Assembly (NCBI GenBank): GCA_031275145.1
Contig: JAISPE010000192.1
Location: forward strand, 1 to 9,191
Direction of reading: 5' to 3'
Length of the DNA: 9,191 nt
DNA from: Prevotellaceae bacterium
GTDB taxonomy: Bacteria; Bacteroidota; Bacteroidia; Bacteroidales; UBA932
In this document: positions 1-6,547 of the stretch, one piece after another
How positions within the stretch are numbered: the first letter of the stretch is position 1
How the letters are laid out: each line of letters starts with the position of its first letter
Program-made: the position numbers and the translations under genes
The notes under the pieces: generated by a model
What the model saw: the letters and a program-made list of their open reading frames with translations, nothing else
Database searches by the model: none
Told to the model about the DNA's origin: nothing

Positions 1-35
1 CGAACATTAATACATTCGGCAAAGTTTTTTTTGAT

Positions 36-43
36 TATATTTG
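36..43 (+). promoter_or_regulatory. Candidate Bacteroidota -7 promoter element for topA
   Basis: TATATTTG matches the TAnnTTTG -7 consensus of the Bacteroidota primary sigma factor. It sits 61 bases before the topA ATG, which would give a leader of roughly 55 bases. No clear TTTG -33 box is visible about 19 bases upstream; only TTCGG (15-19) is near. The match is seen directly; promoter function is inferred. Confidence 0.5.
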
Positions 44-104
44 CATCCGTAAATTAAAAATTCGACGATATAAAAATAATTAAAAGTTTGAGACCAAAAG
101 TATA

Positions 105-2483
105 ATGCAACAGGATAATTTAGTGATAGTAGAATCTCCGGCGAAAGCCAAAACGATAGAGAAGTTTTTAGGTGACAAATATCTCGTAAAATCAAGCTAT
201 GGCCATATAAGAGATTTGGTTAAGAAAGGATTGGGAGTTGATATAGCGAACAGGTATAAACCCGAATATGTGATATCGGATGATAAGCACGGAGTTGTAA
301 AAGAGCTGAAACAGTTCAGTAAAGAAGCAAAATTCGTTTGGCTGGCGTCCGATGAAGACCGCGAAGGAGAGGCTATTGCATGGCATTTGCAGGAAACTTT
401 GGGACTGGATAAAAACAAGACCAGAAGAATTGTTTTTCACGAAATAACAAAAAACGCTATTCAGAATGCCATAAAAAATCCGAGAGATATTGACATCAAT
501 TTAGTTGATGCACAGCAGGCGCGCAGAGTACTGGACCGGCTGGTAGGGTTTGAAGTATCGCCGATTTTATGGAAAAAGGTGAAACCCTCGCTTTCGGCGG
601 GAAGAGTTCAATCTGTCGCCGTACGGCTGATAGTCGAAAGAGAACGGGAAATAATAGGATTTAATCCGGAATCGTACTATCGGGTTTCCGCAATATTCAA
701 TCCCGATTCTCCGGACAGTAAATTTTCGCTGAAATCAGAGTTAAACGTCAAGTTTAAAACACTTAAAGAAACGGAAGACTTCTTAAACCATTGCAAGTCG
801 GCAGAATTTTCGATATCGGGAATAGAGAAGAAACCGGCGAAAAAATCGCCTTCTCCCCCTTTCACAACCTCAACATTACAGCAGGAAGCATCAAGAAAAT
901 TCGGCTTCTCCGTCGGGCAGACCATGACCATCGCACAGCATCTGTATGAAGCGGGAAAGATAACATACATGAGAACAGACTCCACTAATCTGTCGACATT
1001 AGCTATCGAGGCGGCAAAAAATACAATCACAAGCCTTTATGGAGCGACATACTCCAAGACGCGGCAATACAAAACAAAATCGAAAGGAGCGCAGGAAGCC
1101 CACGAAGCCATACGTCCCACCGAGCTGGAAAATGCGACCGTCAGCGGAACAGCCCAGGAGAAAAAACTGTACGAATTAATCTGGAAACGTACCATAGCTT
1201 CCCAAATGAGCGACGCCTCTCTGGAAAGAACAGTCGTCACAATATCCATATCGAACAGCAATTACAAATTTCAAGCCGTAGGGGAAGTTTTACTGTTCGA
1301 CGGATTCCTTAAAGTATATATCGAATCAAGCGACGACGAAACGGAAGACGACAATTCCAAAGACCTTATACCTCCATTGAAAGAGAATCAAAAATTGATT
1401 TATAACGGGATAGAAGCGACAGAGCGTTTCACTCAGCATCCGGCGAGATACTCCGAAGCCAGCCTGGTGAAAAAAATGGAAGAACTGGGAATCGGCCGTC
1501 CTTCGACTTATGCGCCAACTATTTCAACCATAATCCGGCGCGGGTATGTAACAAAAGAAGACCGTCCCGGAGAACAGAGAGAATATCTGAAAATATCCCT
1601 GAAAAAAGGCGTAATAAAAAAAGATAAAAAACAGGAAACGGCGGGAACGGAAAAATCAAAACTTTTCCCAAGCGATATTGGCATGTTAGTCAATGATTTT
1701 TTAATGGAAAATTTCAATAATGTCATTGATTATAATTTCACCGCCAATGTTGAAGAGCAGTTCGACGAAATCGCATCGGGAGAACTTGAATGGACAAAGA
1801 TGATAGATAAATTCTACAAACCTTTCCATGAAGACGTGGAAAAATCAAAAGACATTTCACGTCCGACGGCTTCCGAAAGGGTGCTCGGCACTGACCCTAA
1901 AACGGGAAAGCCGGTTTCGGTCAGAATAGCCCGTTTCGGTCCCGTTGCCCAGCTCGGCGTCGCCGACGAAGAACAGCCTGCAAACAAGCCCGTATATGCA
2001 AGTCTGAAAAAGGGACAGCTGATAGAGAGCATCTCGCTGGAAGAAGCGCTGAAACTTTTTGATTTGCCCCGCAATATCGGTCAGTATGAGGGTGAAGATC
2101 TGGTTGTGGGCGTCGGAAAATTCGGTCCTTATGTCCGGTTTGGAAAAACGTTCGTATCTCTCGGCAAAAACGACGATCCATATATCGTAACAAAAGAAAG
2201 GGCAATCGAACTTATTGAAGAAAAAAGATTAAAGGAAAAAGAGAAAACGATAAAAGATTTTGGAGATATTAAAGTTTTGAACGGACGTTTTGGTCCTTAT
2301 ATTTTCTATAAAGGAAATAACTATAAACTTCCGAAAGATGAAAATAAAGATGCTCTGACAAAAGAAAAATGTGAAGAGTTGATTCAAAAACAGGGAATTA
2401 AACCCGAAAAGACGGGTAAAACAGGAAAATCTGCCACAGCAGCAGCTAAAAAAGTCAGTCCGGTTAAAAAAACAAAAAAATAG
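105..2483 (+). CDS. topA: DNA topoisomerase I (type IA, omega protein)
   Basis: This cytoplasmic enzyme relaxes negatively supercoiled DNA by cutting and rejoining one strand. The 792-residue protein opens with a Toprim domain (VIVESPAKAKTIEKF at residues 7-21, with E10). The acidic metal-binding triad is in ASDEDREGE (D83, D85, E87). The active-site tyrosine is Y288 in KITYMRTDS, and EAHEAIRPT (331-339) and GIGRPSTYA (462-470) are further family signatures. The C-terminus has no cysteine zinc fingers. It instead carries three repeat units around RFGP, KFGPYVRFG and RFGPYIFY (about 607-745), then a lysine-rich tail (766-792) likely to bind DNA. This layout is usual for Bacteroidota and other non-proteobacterial TopA. 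The start at 105 has no Shine-Dalgarno, but the Toprim motif begins only six residues later, which supports it. It appears monocistronic and convergent with the ABC ATPase gene. Confidence 0.98.
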   Translation: MQQDNLVIVESPAKAKTIEKFLGDKYLVKSSYGHIRDLVKKGLGVDIANRYKPEYVISDDKHGVVKELKQFSKEAKFVWLASDEDREGEAIAWHLQETLGLDKNKTRRIVFHEITKNAIQNAIKNPRDIDINLVDAQQARRVLDRLVGFEVSPILWKKVKPSLSAGRVQSVAVRLIVEREREIIGFNPESYYRVSAIFNPDSPDSKFSLKSELNVKFKTLKETEDFLNHCKSAEFSISGIEKKPAKKSPSPPFTTSTLQQEASRKFGFSVGQTMTIAQHLYEAGKITYMRTDSTNLSTLAIEAAKNTITSLYGATYSKTRQYKTKSKGAQEAHEAIRPTELENATVSGTAQEKKLYELIWKRTIASQMSDASLERTVVTISISNSNYKFQAVGEVLLFDGFLKVYIESSDDETEDDNSKDLIPPLKENQKLIYNGIEATERFTQHPARYSEASLVKKMEELGIGRPSTYAPTISTIIRRGYVTKEDRPGEQREYLKISLKKGVIKKDKKQETAGTEKSKLFPSDIGMLVNDFLMENFNNVIDYNFTANVEEQFDEIASGELEWTKMIDKFYKPFHEDVEKSKDISRPTASERVLGTDPKTGKPVSVRIARFGPVAQLGVADEEQPANKPVYASLKKGQLIESISLEEALKLFDLPRNIGQYEGEDLVVGVGKFGPYVRFGKTFVSLGKNDDPYIVTKERAIELIEEKRLKEKEKTIKDFGDIKVLNGRFGPYIFYKGNNYKLPKDENKDALTKEKCEELIQKQGIKPEKTGKTGKSATAAAKKVSPVKKTKK

Positions 2484-2557
2484 ATTATTTGTAATAGTAA
2501 TATATAATATAAAGGTATGAGTAATATTTTTGAAATAATTGACCGCGTAGATCCTCT

Positions 2558-2641
2558 GTCATTGCGGGGAATGCAGCGACGAAACAATCCAGAAAGTCGT
2601 GTATATCTGGATTGCTTCGTCGCTGTGCTCCCCACAATGAC
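2558..2641. repeat. Long imperfect palindrome (REP-like hairpin element)
   Basis: The arms 2558-2593 and 2606-2641 pair over 36 positions: 31 Watson-Crick, 2 G-T wobbles and 3 mismatches, around a 12-base loop (2594-2605). The outer ends read GTCATTGCGGGG and CCCCACAATGAC; the inner arm holds GCGACGAA and its complement TTCGTCGC. Palindromes with this GTCATTGCG...GCGACGAAGCAATCC look are familiar as dispersed intergenic repeats in bacteria, but copy number in this genome cannot be seen here. It lies 74 bases after topA, so it could act as a transcription barrier between convergent genes. No T-tract follows it in either direction. Confidence 0.8.
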
Positions 2642-2676
2642 GATGAGGTGGGAAAAAACTTATCACAAGGATACTG

Positions 2677-2736
2677 CAAAAAGCGTCACTGCGAATACCC
2701 GTTTCGTACCGCAACTGAAAAGGCGTGATGACGCTT
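2677..2736 (-). terminator. Possible minus-strand terminator hairpin inside the repeat
   Basis: AAGCGTCA (2681-2688) pairs perfectly with TGACGCTT (2729-2736). Read on the minus strand, the stem runs straight into a short T-tract (GCTTTTTG, complement of 2677-2684). It could end transcripts coming from the DUF1080/ABC pair, whose last stop codon is at 3051. The long loop (40 bases, with internal structure) and the 315-base distance make this uncertain. Confidence 0.3.
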
Positions 2737-2743
2737 GTCGGAA
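2685..2743 (-). repeat. Dispersed repeat module, copy 1 (59 bp)
   Basis: The reverse complement of this segment aligns with 7551-7607 over 59 columns with 52 identities, 5 substitutions and one 2-base gap. Both copies start TTCCGACAAGCGTCAT, contain TACGAAACGG near the middle and end TATTCGCAxTGAC. The module can fold because GCGTCA...TGACGC lies at its edges. Copy 1 has lost the perfect inner hairpin that copy 2 retains. Confidence 0.88.
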
Positions 2744-2790
2744 GACTGGTACAAAAAGTGTCGTGCAACAGGTTTCACGACTGTCTGGAA
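2744..2790. repeat. 47-bp extra segment in copy 1, bounded by GGAA direct repeats
   Basis: Compared with the copy at 7535-7607, copy 1 carries 47 additional bases between the GTCC/GGAC hairpin and the 59-base module. GGAA occurs at 2740-2743 and again at 2787-2790, bracketing the extra piece. Inside it, GTCGTG (2760-2765) and CACGAC (2776-2781) form a perfect 6-bp stem with a 10-base loop. It could be a small insertion with a 4-base duplication, or the copy at 7.5 kb could have lost it. Confidence 0.55.
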
Positions 2791-2990
2791 GTCCGAAGGA
2801 CTTCAATGTGAATAACCCCGAGCAAACGAAGTGCAGCTCGGGGACAGCAACCGTCTCAACTCCGAAGAAGTTGAACTGCTTCGCAGTTCTGATGATGAGG
2901 GCGACAGTACCCCGAGCTGCGCCTGTCGGCTTGCTCGGGGTTATTGGCTACGCCGAACTGAAGTTTCATATTTAACACTTTCGGTGTTAG
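2791..2990 (-). repeat. Hairpin-array section of composite repeat, copy 1
   Basis: This stretch is a chain of perfect small stems: GTCC/GGAC (2791-2801), CCCCGAGC/GCTCGGGG (2816-2843), CAACT/AGTTG (2857-2873), GAACTGC/GCAGTTC (2873-2889), CCCCGAGC/GCTCGGGG (2910-2940) and TAACAC/GTGTTA (2973-2989). Most of the loops contain TTC, TTCG or its complement. The two GC-rich hairpins can also pair with each other over long range: 2811-2825 with 2931-2945 (15 perfect pairs) and 2833-2843 with 2910-2920 (11 perfect pairs). Read on the minus strand, the part from 2873 to 2791 follows the same order as 7470-7549: hairpin, GGTTGxTG, GC-rich hairpin, GTTAT...ATT, GTCC/GGAC hairpin. Open frames crossing this area look like translated repeat. 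Confidence 0.75.
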
Positions 2991-3011
2991 AGGAAGAGCC
3001 TGTTAATATAT

Positions 3012-3019
3012 TATCTTTG
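3012..3019 (+). promoter_or_regulatory. Orphan TAnnTTTG -7-like motif facing the ABC ATPase 3' end
   Basis: TATCTTTG followed by CA is a good match to the Bacteroidota -7 consensus. No plus-strand gene lies downstream, so any transcript would run antisense into the end of the ABC ATPase gene. No -33 TTTG is visible at the expected spacing. A chance match in A/T-rich DNA is quite possible. Confidence 0.25.
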
Positions 3020-3050
3020 CAGAAAACTCACAATTCTCACCGTTTGATGT

Positions 3051-3764
3051 TTAACTCACATTTATTCCCAAAACAGGTTTGGAATTTCTTTCGTCCCGTT
3101 CAACCTTGCCGTCTCTCAGGCGCACAATTCTGCGTGCGTACAATGCAATTTCTTCTTCGTGAGTAACAACGATTATAGTATTTCCCCTGGAATAAATTTC
3201 CTCGAAGAGGTGCATAATATCGGTTGAAGTTTTGGAGTCAAGATTTCCAGTCGGCTCATCGGCCAATATTATGGACGGATTGTTTACGATTGCTCTTGCG
3301 ATGGATACACGTTGTCGCTGTCCTCCGGATAATTCGTTTGGCTTATGATCTTTACGGTTTTCCAGATCCACATTTACCAGAGCCTGCAGGCCGCGTTCCA
3401 CTCTTTCGTGTTTCTGTATACCGGCATAAATCAGCGGCAGACAGACATTTTCGAGGGAAGAATAACGGGGGAGAAGATTAAACGTCTGAAATACAAATCC
3501 TATTTCCTTGTTTCTCACTTCCGCCAGCGCATTGTCTTCCATCTGGCTGACATCCGTCTGATTGAGAATATATTTACCTGCGGTAGGAGTATCCAGACAT
3601 CCGAGCATATTCATCAAAGTAGATTTTCCCGAGCCGGAGGGACCCATAATAGCGACATATTCATTGCGTTCTATTGACAGCGAAACCCCGTCCAAAGCCC
3701 TGACTTCCTGACTGCCTACCTGATAAATCTTGCTGATGTTTTCGATCTCGATAATATTCGTCAT
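3051..3764 (-). CDS. ABC transporter ATP-binding protein, LolD/MacB type
   Basis: This is a 237-residue nucleotide-binding subunit that would power a membrane permease from the cytoplasmic face. All catalytic motifs are intact: Walker A GPSGSGKS (41-48), Q-loop Q93 in VFQTFNLLP, signature LSGGQ (145-149), Walker B IILADEP (165-171), D-loop GNLD (173-176) and switch H202 in VVTHE. The VFQTFNLLPRYSSLENV segment and the ADEPTGNLDSKT run are typical of the LolD/MacB/FtsE-like family, which serves MacB- or LolCE-type permeases in lipoprotein release or export. No permease gene is present in the window, so the substrate is unknown. The ATG at 3764 abuts the stop codon of the upstream DUF1080 gene (TAAATG), suggesting translational coupling. 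The length is normal. Family assignment is firm, but LolD versus MacB cannot be decided here. Confidence 0.95.
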   Translation of the reverse strand: MTNIIEIENISKIYQVGSQEVRALDGVSLSIERNEYVAIMGPSGSGKSTLMNMLGCLDTPTAGKYILNQTDVSQMEDNALAEVRNKEIGFVFQTFNLLPRYSSLENVCLPLIYAGIQKHERVERGLQALVNVDLENRKDHKPNELSGGQRQRVSIARAIVNNPSIILADEPTGNLDSKTSTDIMHLFEEIYSRGNTIIVVTHEEEIALYARRIVRLRDGKVERDERNSKPVLGINVS

Positions 3765-4499
3765 TTATTTTAAGGGTATTAATTCCACCGTCTTATAAAA
3801 AATTTCCGCATATTCCAGTTGCAGGAGAATTTTACCCTCGGTGACGCTGAGATTTCCGGCATGATTAACCAGATGGCCGTTCACATAATGTTCGGATTTG
3901 TTGTCGATACAGATAACTTCGATCGTATTCCATTCTTTCCCCGGATTTTCGTAGTTGGCAGTACGGATGATACGGTTCTGCTCTCTCCGGTTGGGCGACT
4001 CGACCGTAGCTCCGCCAACGCACCAGTAATCGCCGCAATCTTCTTCCTGAATCTGACATTCAATCGATTTCGGCCATACTTCATCTTTTGCCGTTACGGG
4101 AAAATGATAAAGAATACCGCTGTCGCGCCGCTGCTCCTGACGCGGAGGATATCTTTTTTCGCCCCAGCGGAAAACTACCCGCAAATAATAATTTTTGTAC
4201 GATTCGTTGGTACAGATATATCCCAGACTTTCACCGGCCAGATGAATAAGCCCGTTTTCGACCCTGAACGCTTTTTCGACATCATTATCGATACCGTATT
4301 TCGAATAGATATACCATCCGTCCAGGTTTTTACCGTTAAACAGGGATGTGACTTTCACCTTGTCACCCTTCAATTTTGTAAACAAAGCTTTATCCTTGTG
4401 TCCTTTCAAAATTTCGGGAACAGGGATTTTTTTTGCATCAACATTTGCACTTGCAAATAAACAGACACACAGTGTCGATAAAATAAACTTGAAATTCAT
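3765..4499 (-). CDS. Secreted DUF1080 (3-keto-disaccharide hydrolase-like) protein
   Basis: A 244-residue exported protein with an N-terminal signal peptide (MNFKFILSTLCVCLFASANVDA, likely cleaved after A22 before KK). Neither cysteine fits a lipobox, so it is probably periplasmic or secreted rather than a lipoprotein. The body is one DUF1080 domain (PF06439, concanavalin-like jelly-roll fold). It starts at LFNGKNLDGW (53-62), continues through DSGILYHF (126-133), the carbohydrate-side segment KSIECQIQEEDCGDYW (144-159), EWNTIEVIC (189-197) and VNGHLVN (206-212), and ends with GKILLQLEYAEIFYKTVEL (222-240). Some members of this family cleave 3-keto-glycosides; others have no known activity, so a sugar-related envelope role is inference. 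It is the first gene of a two-gene minus-strand unit, with its stop codon touching the ABC ATPase ATG, and has a candidate promoter 46 bases upstream. Confidence 0.88.
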   Translation of the reverse strand: MNFKFILSTLCVCLFASANVDAKKIPVPEILKGHKDKALFTKLKGDKVKVTSLFNGKNLDGWYIYSKYGIDNDVEKAFRVENGLIHLAGESLGYICTNESYKNYYLRVVFRWGEKRYPPRQEQRRDSGILYHFPVTAKDEVWPKSIECQIQEEDCGDYWCVGGATVESPNRREQNRIIRTANYENPGKEWNTIEVICIDNKSEHYVNGHLVNHAGNLSVTEGKILLQLEYAEIFYKTVELIPLK

Positions 4500-4544
4500 G
4501 TCAATAATACATTTTTAGTTAATATTCATTAAATAATCATGACG

Positions 4545-4552
4545 CAAAAATA
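4545..4552 (-). promoter_or_regulatory. Candidate Bacteroidota -7 element for the DUF1080/ABC unit
   Basis: On the minus strand this reads TATTTTTG, a match to TAnnTTTG, placed 45 bases before the DUF1080 ATG at 4499. A clear TTTG -33 box is not seen at the usual distance. It lies in the divergent gap shared with dxs. Confidence 0.45.
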
Positions 4553-4594
4553 ACATTTTATTTTAACATGAACAGCAAGTAAATAATTTATGAT

Positions 4595-4602
4595 TAATTT
4601 TG
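4595..4602 (+). promoter_or_regulatory. Candidate Bacteroidota -7 element for dxs-xerD
   Basis: TAATTTTG fits TAnnTTTG and is followed by GGC, 64 bases before the dxs ATG. It lies 42 bases from the opposing candidate element at 4545-4552, so the two would form a divergent promoter pair. No convincing -33 TTTG is visible. Confidence 0.4.
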
Positions 4603-4666
4603 GCGCGGCAAAAGTCCGGTTGGATTTGATGTATATTGAATTTAATCAGTCTGTTATTTTTTAAAT

Positions 4667-6547
4667 ATGGAAAAATTATTATCAGAGATAAATGTGCCGG
4701 AAGACCTTCGCAAACTGAAGGTCGAACAGCTGGAACAGTTATCTTCCGAGCTCAGGGATTTTATTATTGATAAATGTTCGGAAAATCCCGGGCATTTCGG
4801 CGCAAGTCTGGGAACTGTCGAACTCACTGTCGCTATTCATTATGTATTCGACACCCCGTACGACAAACTTATCTGGGACGTAGGACATCAGGCGTATGCC
4901 CATAAAATACTCACGGGCAGGAAAAACACATTCGATACAAACAGAAAATATAACGGATTGAGCGGTTTCCCGAAAATCAGGGAAAGCGAGTACGACGCTT
5001 TTGGTGCGGGACATGCTTCGACGTCTATTTCAGCGGGTTTGGGTATGGCTGTTGCTGCGCGTCTGAACGGCGAAGACCGGAAAGTCATTGCAGTAATAGG
5101 CGACGGTTCGTTTTCGGGCGGAATGGCGTTTGAAGGGCTTAATAACGCCGGCTGGCAAAATGCCGATATGCTCGTAATACTCAATGATAACAATATTGCA
5201 ATAGACCCCAATGTCGGCGCTTTGAAGAAATATTTCACGAATATTACCCTGTCGGGAAAATACAACAGGTTGAAGAGAGATATCTGGAATCGCTTGGGCG
5301 AAAGCTGGCCACGGTTGATACTTAAATGGTTGGGCAATACTGTGAAATCGGCGATATTCTCGGAAGGAAATCTGTTCGAATCGCTGGGATTCCGGTATTT
5401 TGGCCCCATCAACGGGCATGATATAAATACGCTTGTCAAAACCCTTTCGCGTCTCAAAACGATCAAAGGCGCTAAACTGCTGCATGTCATCACTAAAAAA
5501 GGAAAGGGATACAGGCCTGCCGAAGAAAATCAGACCGAATGGCATGCGCCGGGTACATTCGATAAAAATACGGGGAAAAAATTGAGCGCCGTTGTTGTCG
5601 ATCCGTCGAAACCGGCCAAATATCAGGATGTTTTCGGAGAAACAATAGTCGAACTTGCCAAAATGAATCCGAAAATTCTGGGAATCACTCCGGCAATGGC
5701 CACAGGATGTTCGCTGAACATAATGATGCAGCATTTTCCCGACAGGGTTTTCGATGTGGGGATAGCTGAGGCTCACGCCGTAACATTCTCCGCCGGACTT
5801 GCGGTGGCAGGATACATGCCGTTTTGCAACATCTATTCTTCATTTATGCAAAGAGCTTTCGATTCTGTGATTCACGATGTCGCCTTACAGAATCTGAATG
5901 TCGTATTCTGTTTGGACAGGGGCGGGATTGTCGGCGAGGACGGGCCTACTCATCATGGAGTCTTCGATTTGGCGTATTTCCGGCTGATTCCGAATATGAC
6001 GGTTTCAGCGCCAATGAACGAGCCGGAACTCAGAAACATGATGTACACTGCACAGGCTATGGCTGCCGGTCCTTTCTCTATCCGGTATCCCCGCGGGAAC
6101 GGAGTTACACCAAACTGGAGAGTTCCTTTCGAAACAGTTCCGGTTGGCAAAGGACGTATATTGAAGGAAGGCAGCGATATCGCCATATTGAGCATAGGAC
6201 ATCCGGGAAATTTTGCTGTCAAGGCCGTCGAAAGAGCGGAAAAAGACGGCATTAGCGTGATGCACTGTGATATGAGATTCATAAAACCCATTGACGAAGA
6301 TATTTTGCATATTGTAGGGAAAAAATTCAAACACATTATCACAGTGGAAGACGGTACTGTCGTGGGAGGAATGGGCAGCGCTGTAGTCGATTTTTTTGCA
6401 ACGCACGGTTATGATTGCAGCGTGAAAATGCTGGGCGTTCCCGATAAATTCATACAGCAGGGTACAGTTCAGGAGCTTCAGGCAAAATGCGGTTTTGACG
6501 CCGAAGGTATATACAATGCTGTTTTAAGTTTAGTGCATCATGCTTAA
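4667..6547 (+). CDS. dxs: 1-deoxy-D-xylulose-5-phosphate synthase
   Basis: This cytoplasmic enzyme condenses pyruvate and glyceraldehyde-3-phosphate to DXP. That is the first step of the MEP isoprenoid pathway, and DXP also feeds thiamine and pyridoxal synthesis. At 626 residues it has normal length. The thiamine-diphosphate motif runs from GDG (145-147) to LNDN (172-175), with D146 and N175 as metal ligands. Conserved histidines are H43 (GHFGASLG), H74 (WDVGHQAY) and H116 (GAGHAST). The catalytic glutamate is E368 in DVGIAEAHA, and substrate-site residues lie in DRGGIVGEDGPTHHG (417-431). The C-terminal transketolase-like domain begins near 491 and includes MRFIKPID (536-543). The start is supported by a typical short N-terminal extension before LRKL; the leader is A/T-rich with no Shine-Dalgarno. 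The last eight bases overlap xerD. Confidence 0.98.
   Translation: MEKLLSEINVPEDLRKLKVEQLEQLSSELRDFIIDKCSENPGHFGASLGTVELTVAIHYVFDTPYDKLIWDVGHQAYAHKILTGRKNTFDTNRKYNGLSGFPKIRESEYDAFGAGHASTSISAGLGMAVAARLNGEDRKVIAVIGDGSFSGGMAFEGLNNAGWQNADMLVILNDNNIAIDPNVGALKKYFTNITLSGKYNRLKRDIWNRLGESWPRLILKWLGNTVKSAIFSEGNLFESLGFRYFGPINGHDINTLVKTLSRLKTIKGAKLLHVITKKGKGYRPAEENQTEWHAPGTFDKNTGKKLSAVVVDPSKPAKYQDVFGETIVELAKMNPKILGITPAMATGCSLNIMMQHFPDRVFDVGIAEAHAVTFSAGLAVAGYMPFCNIYSSFMQRAFDSVIHDVALQNLNVVFCLDRGGIVGEDGPTHHGVFDLAYFRLIPNMTVSAPMNEPELRNMMYTAQAMAAGPFSIRYPRGNGVTPNWRVPFETVPVGKGRILKEGSDIAILSIGHPGNFAVKAVERAEKDGISVMHCDMRFIKPIDEDILHIVGKKFKHIITVEDGTVVGGMGSAVVDFFATHGYDCSVKMLGVPDKFIQQGTVQELQAKCGFDAEGIYNAVLSLVHHA

Noticed and set aside
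2517..2975. Open reading frame of 152 codons on the plus strand in the topA-ABC gap
   Set aside because: It runs through the long palindrome, the 59-base repeat module and the hairpin array. Its composition reflects the repeats and no protein family is recognisable.
2831..3166. Open reading frame of 111 codons on the plus strand
   Set aside because: It starts inside the hairpin array and continues antisense into the ABC ATPase gene. It has no domain pattern and no sensible start context.
3819..4460. Long plus-strand frame (213 codons) opposite the DUF1080 gene
   Set aside because: The minus strand encodes a well-formed signal peptide plus DUF1080 motifs, so this is an antisense shadow.
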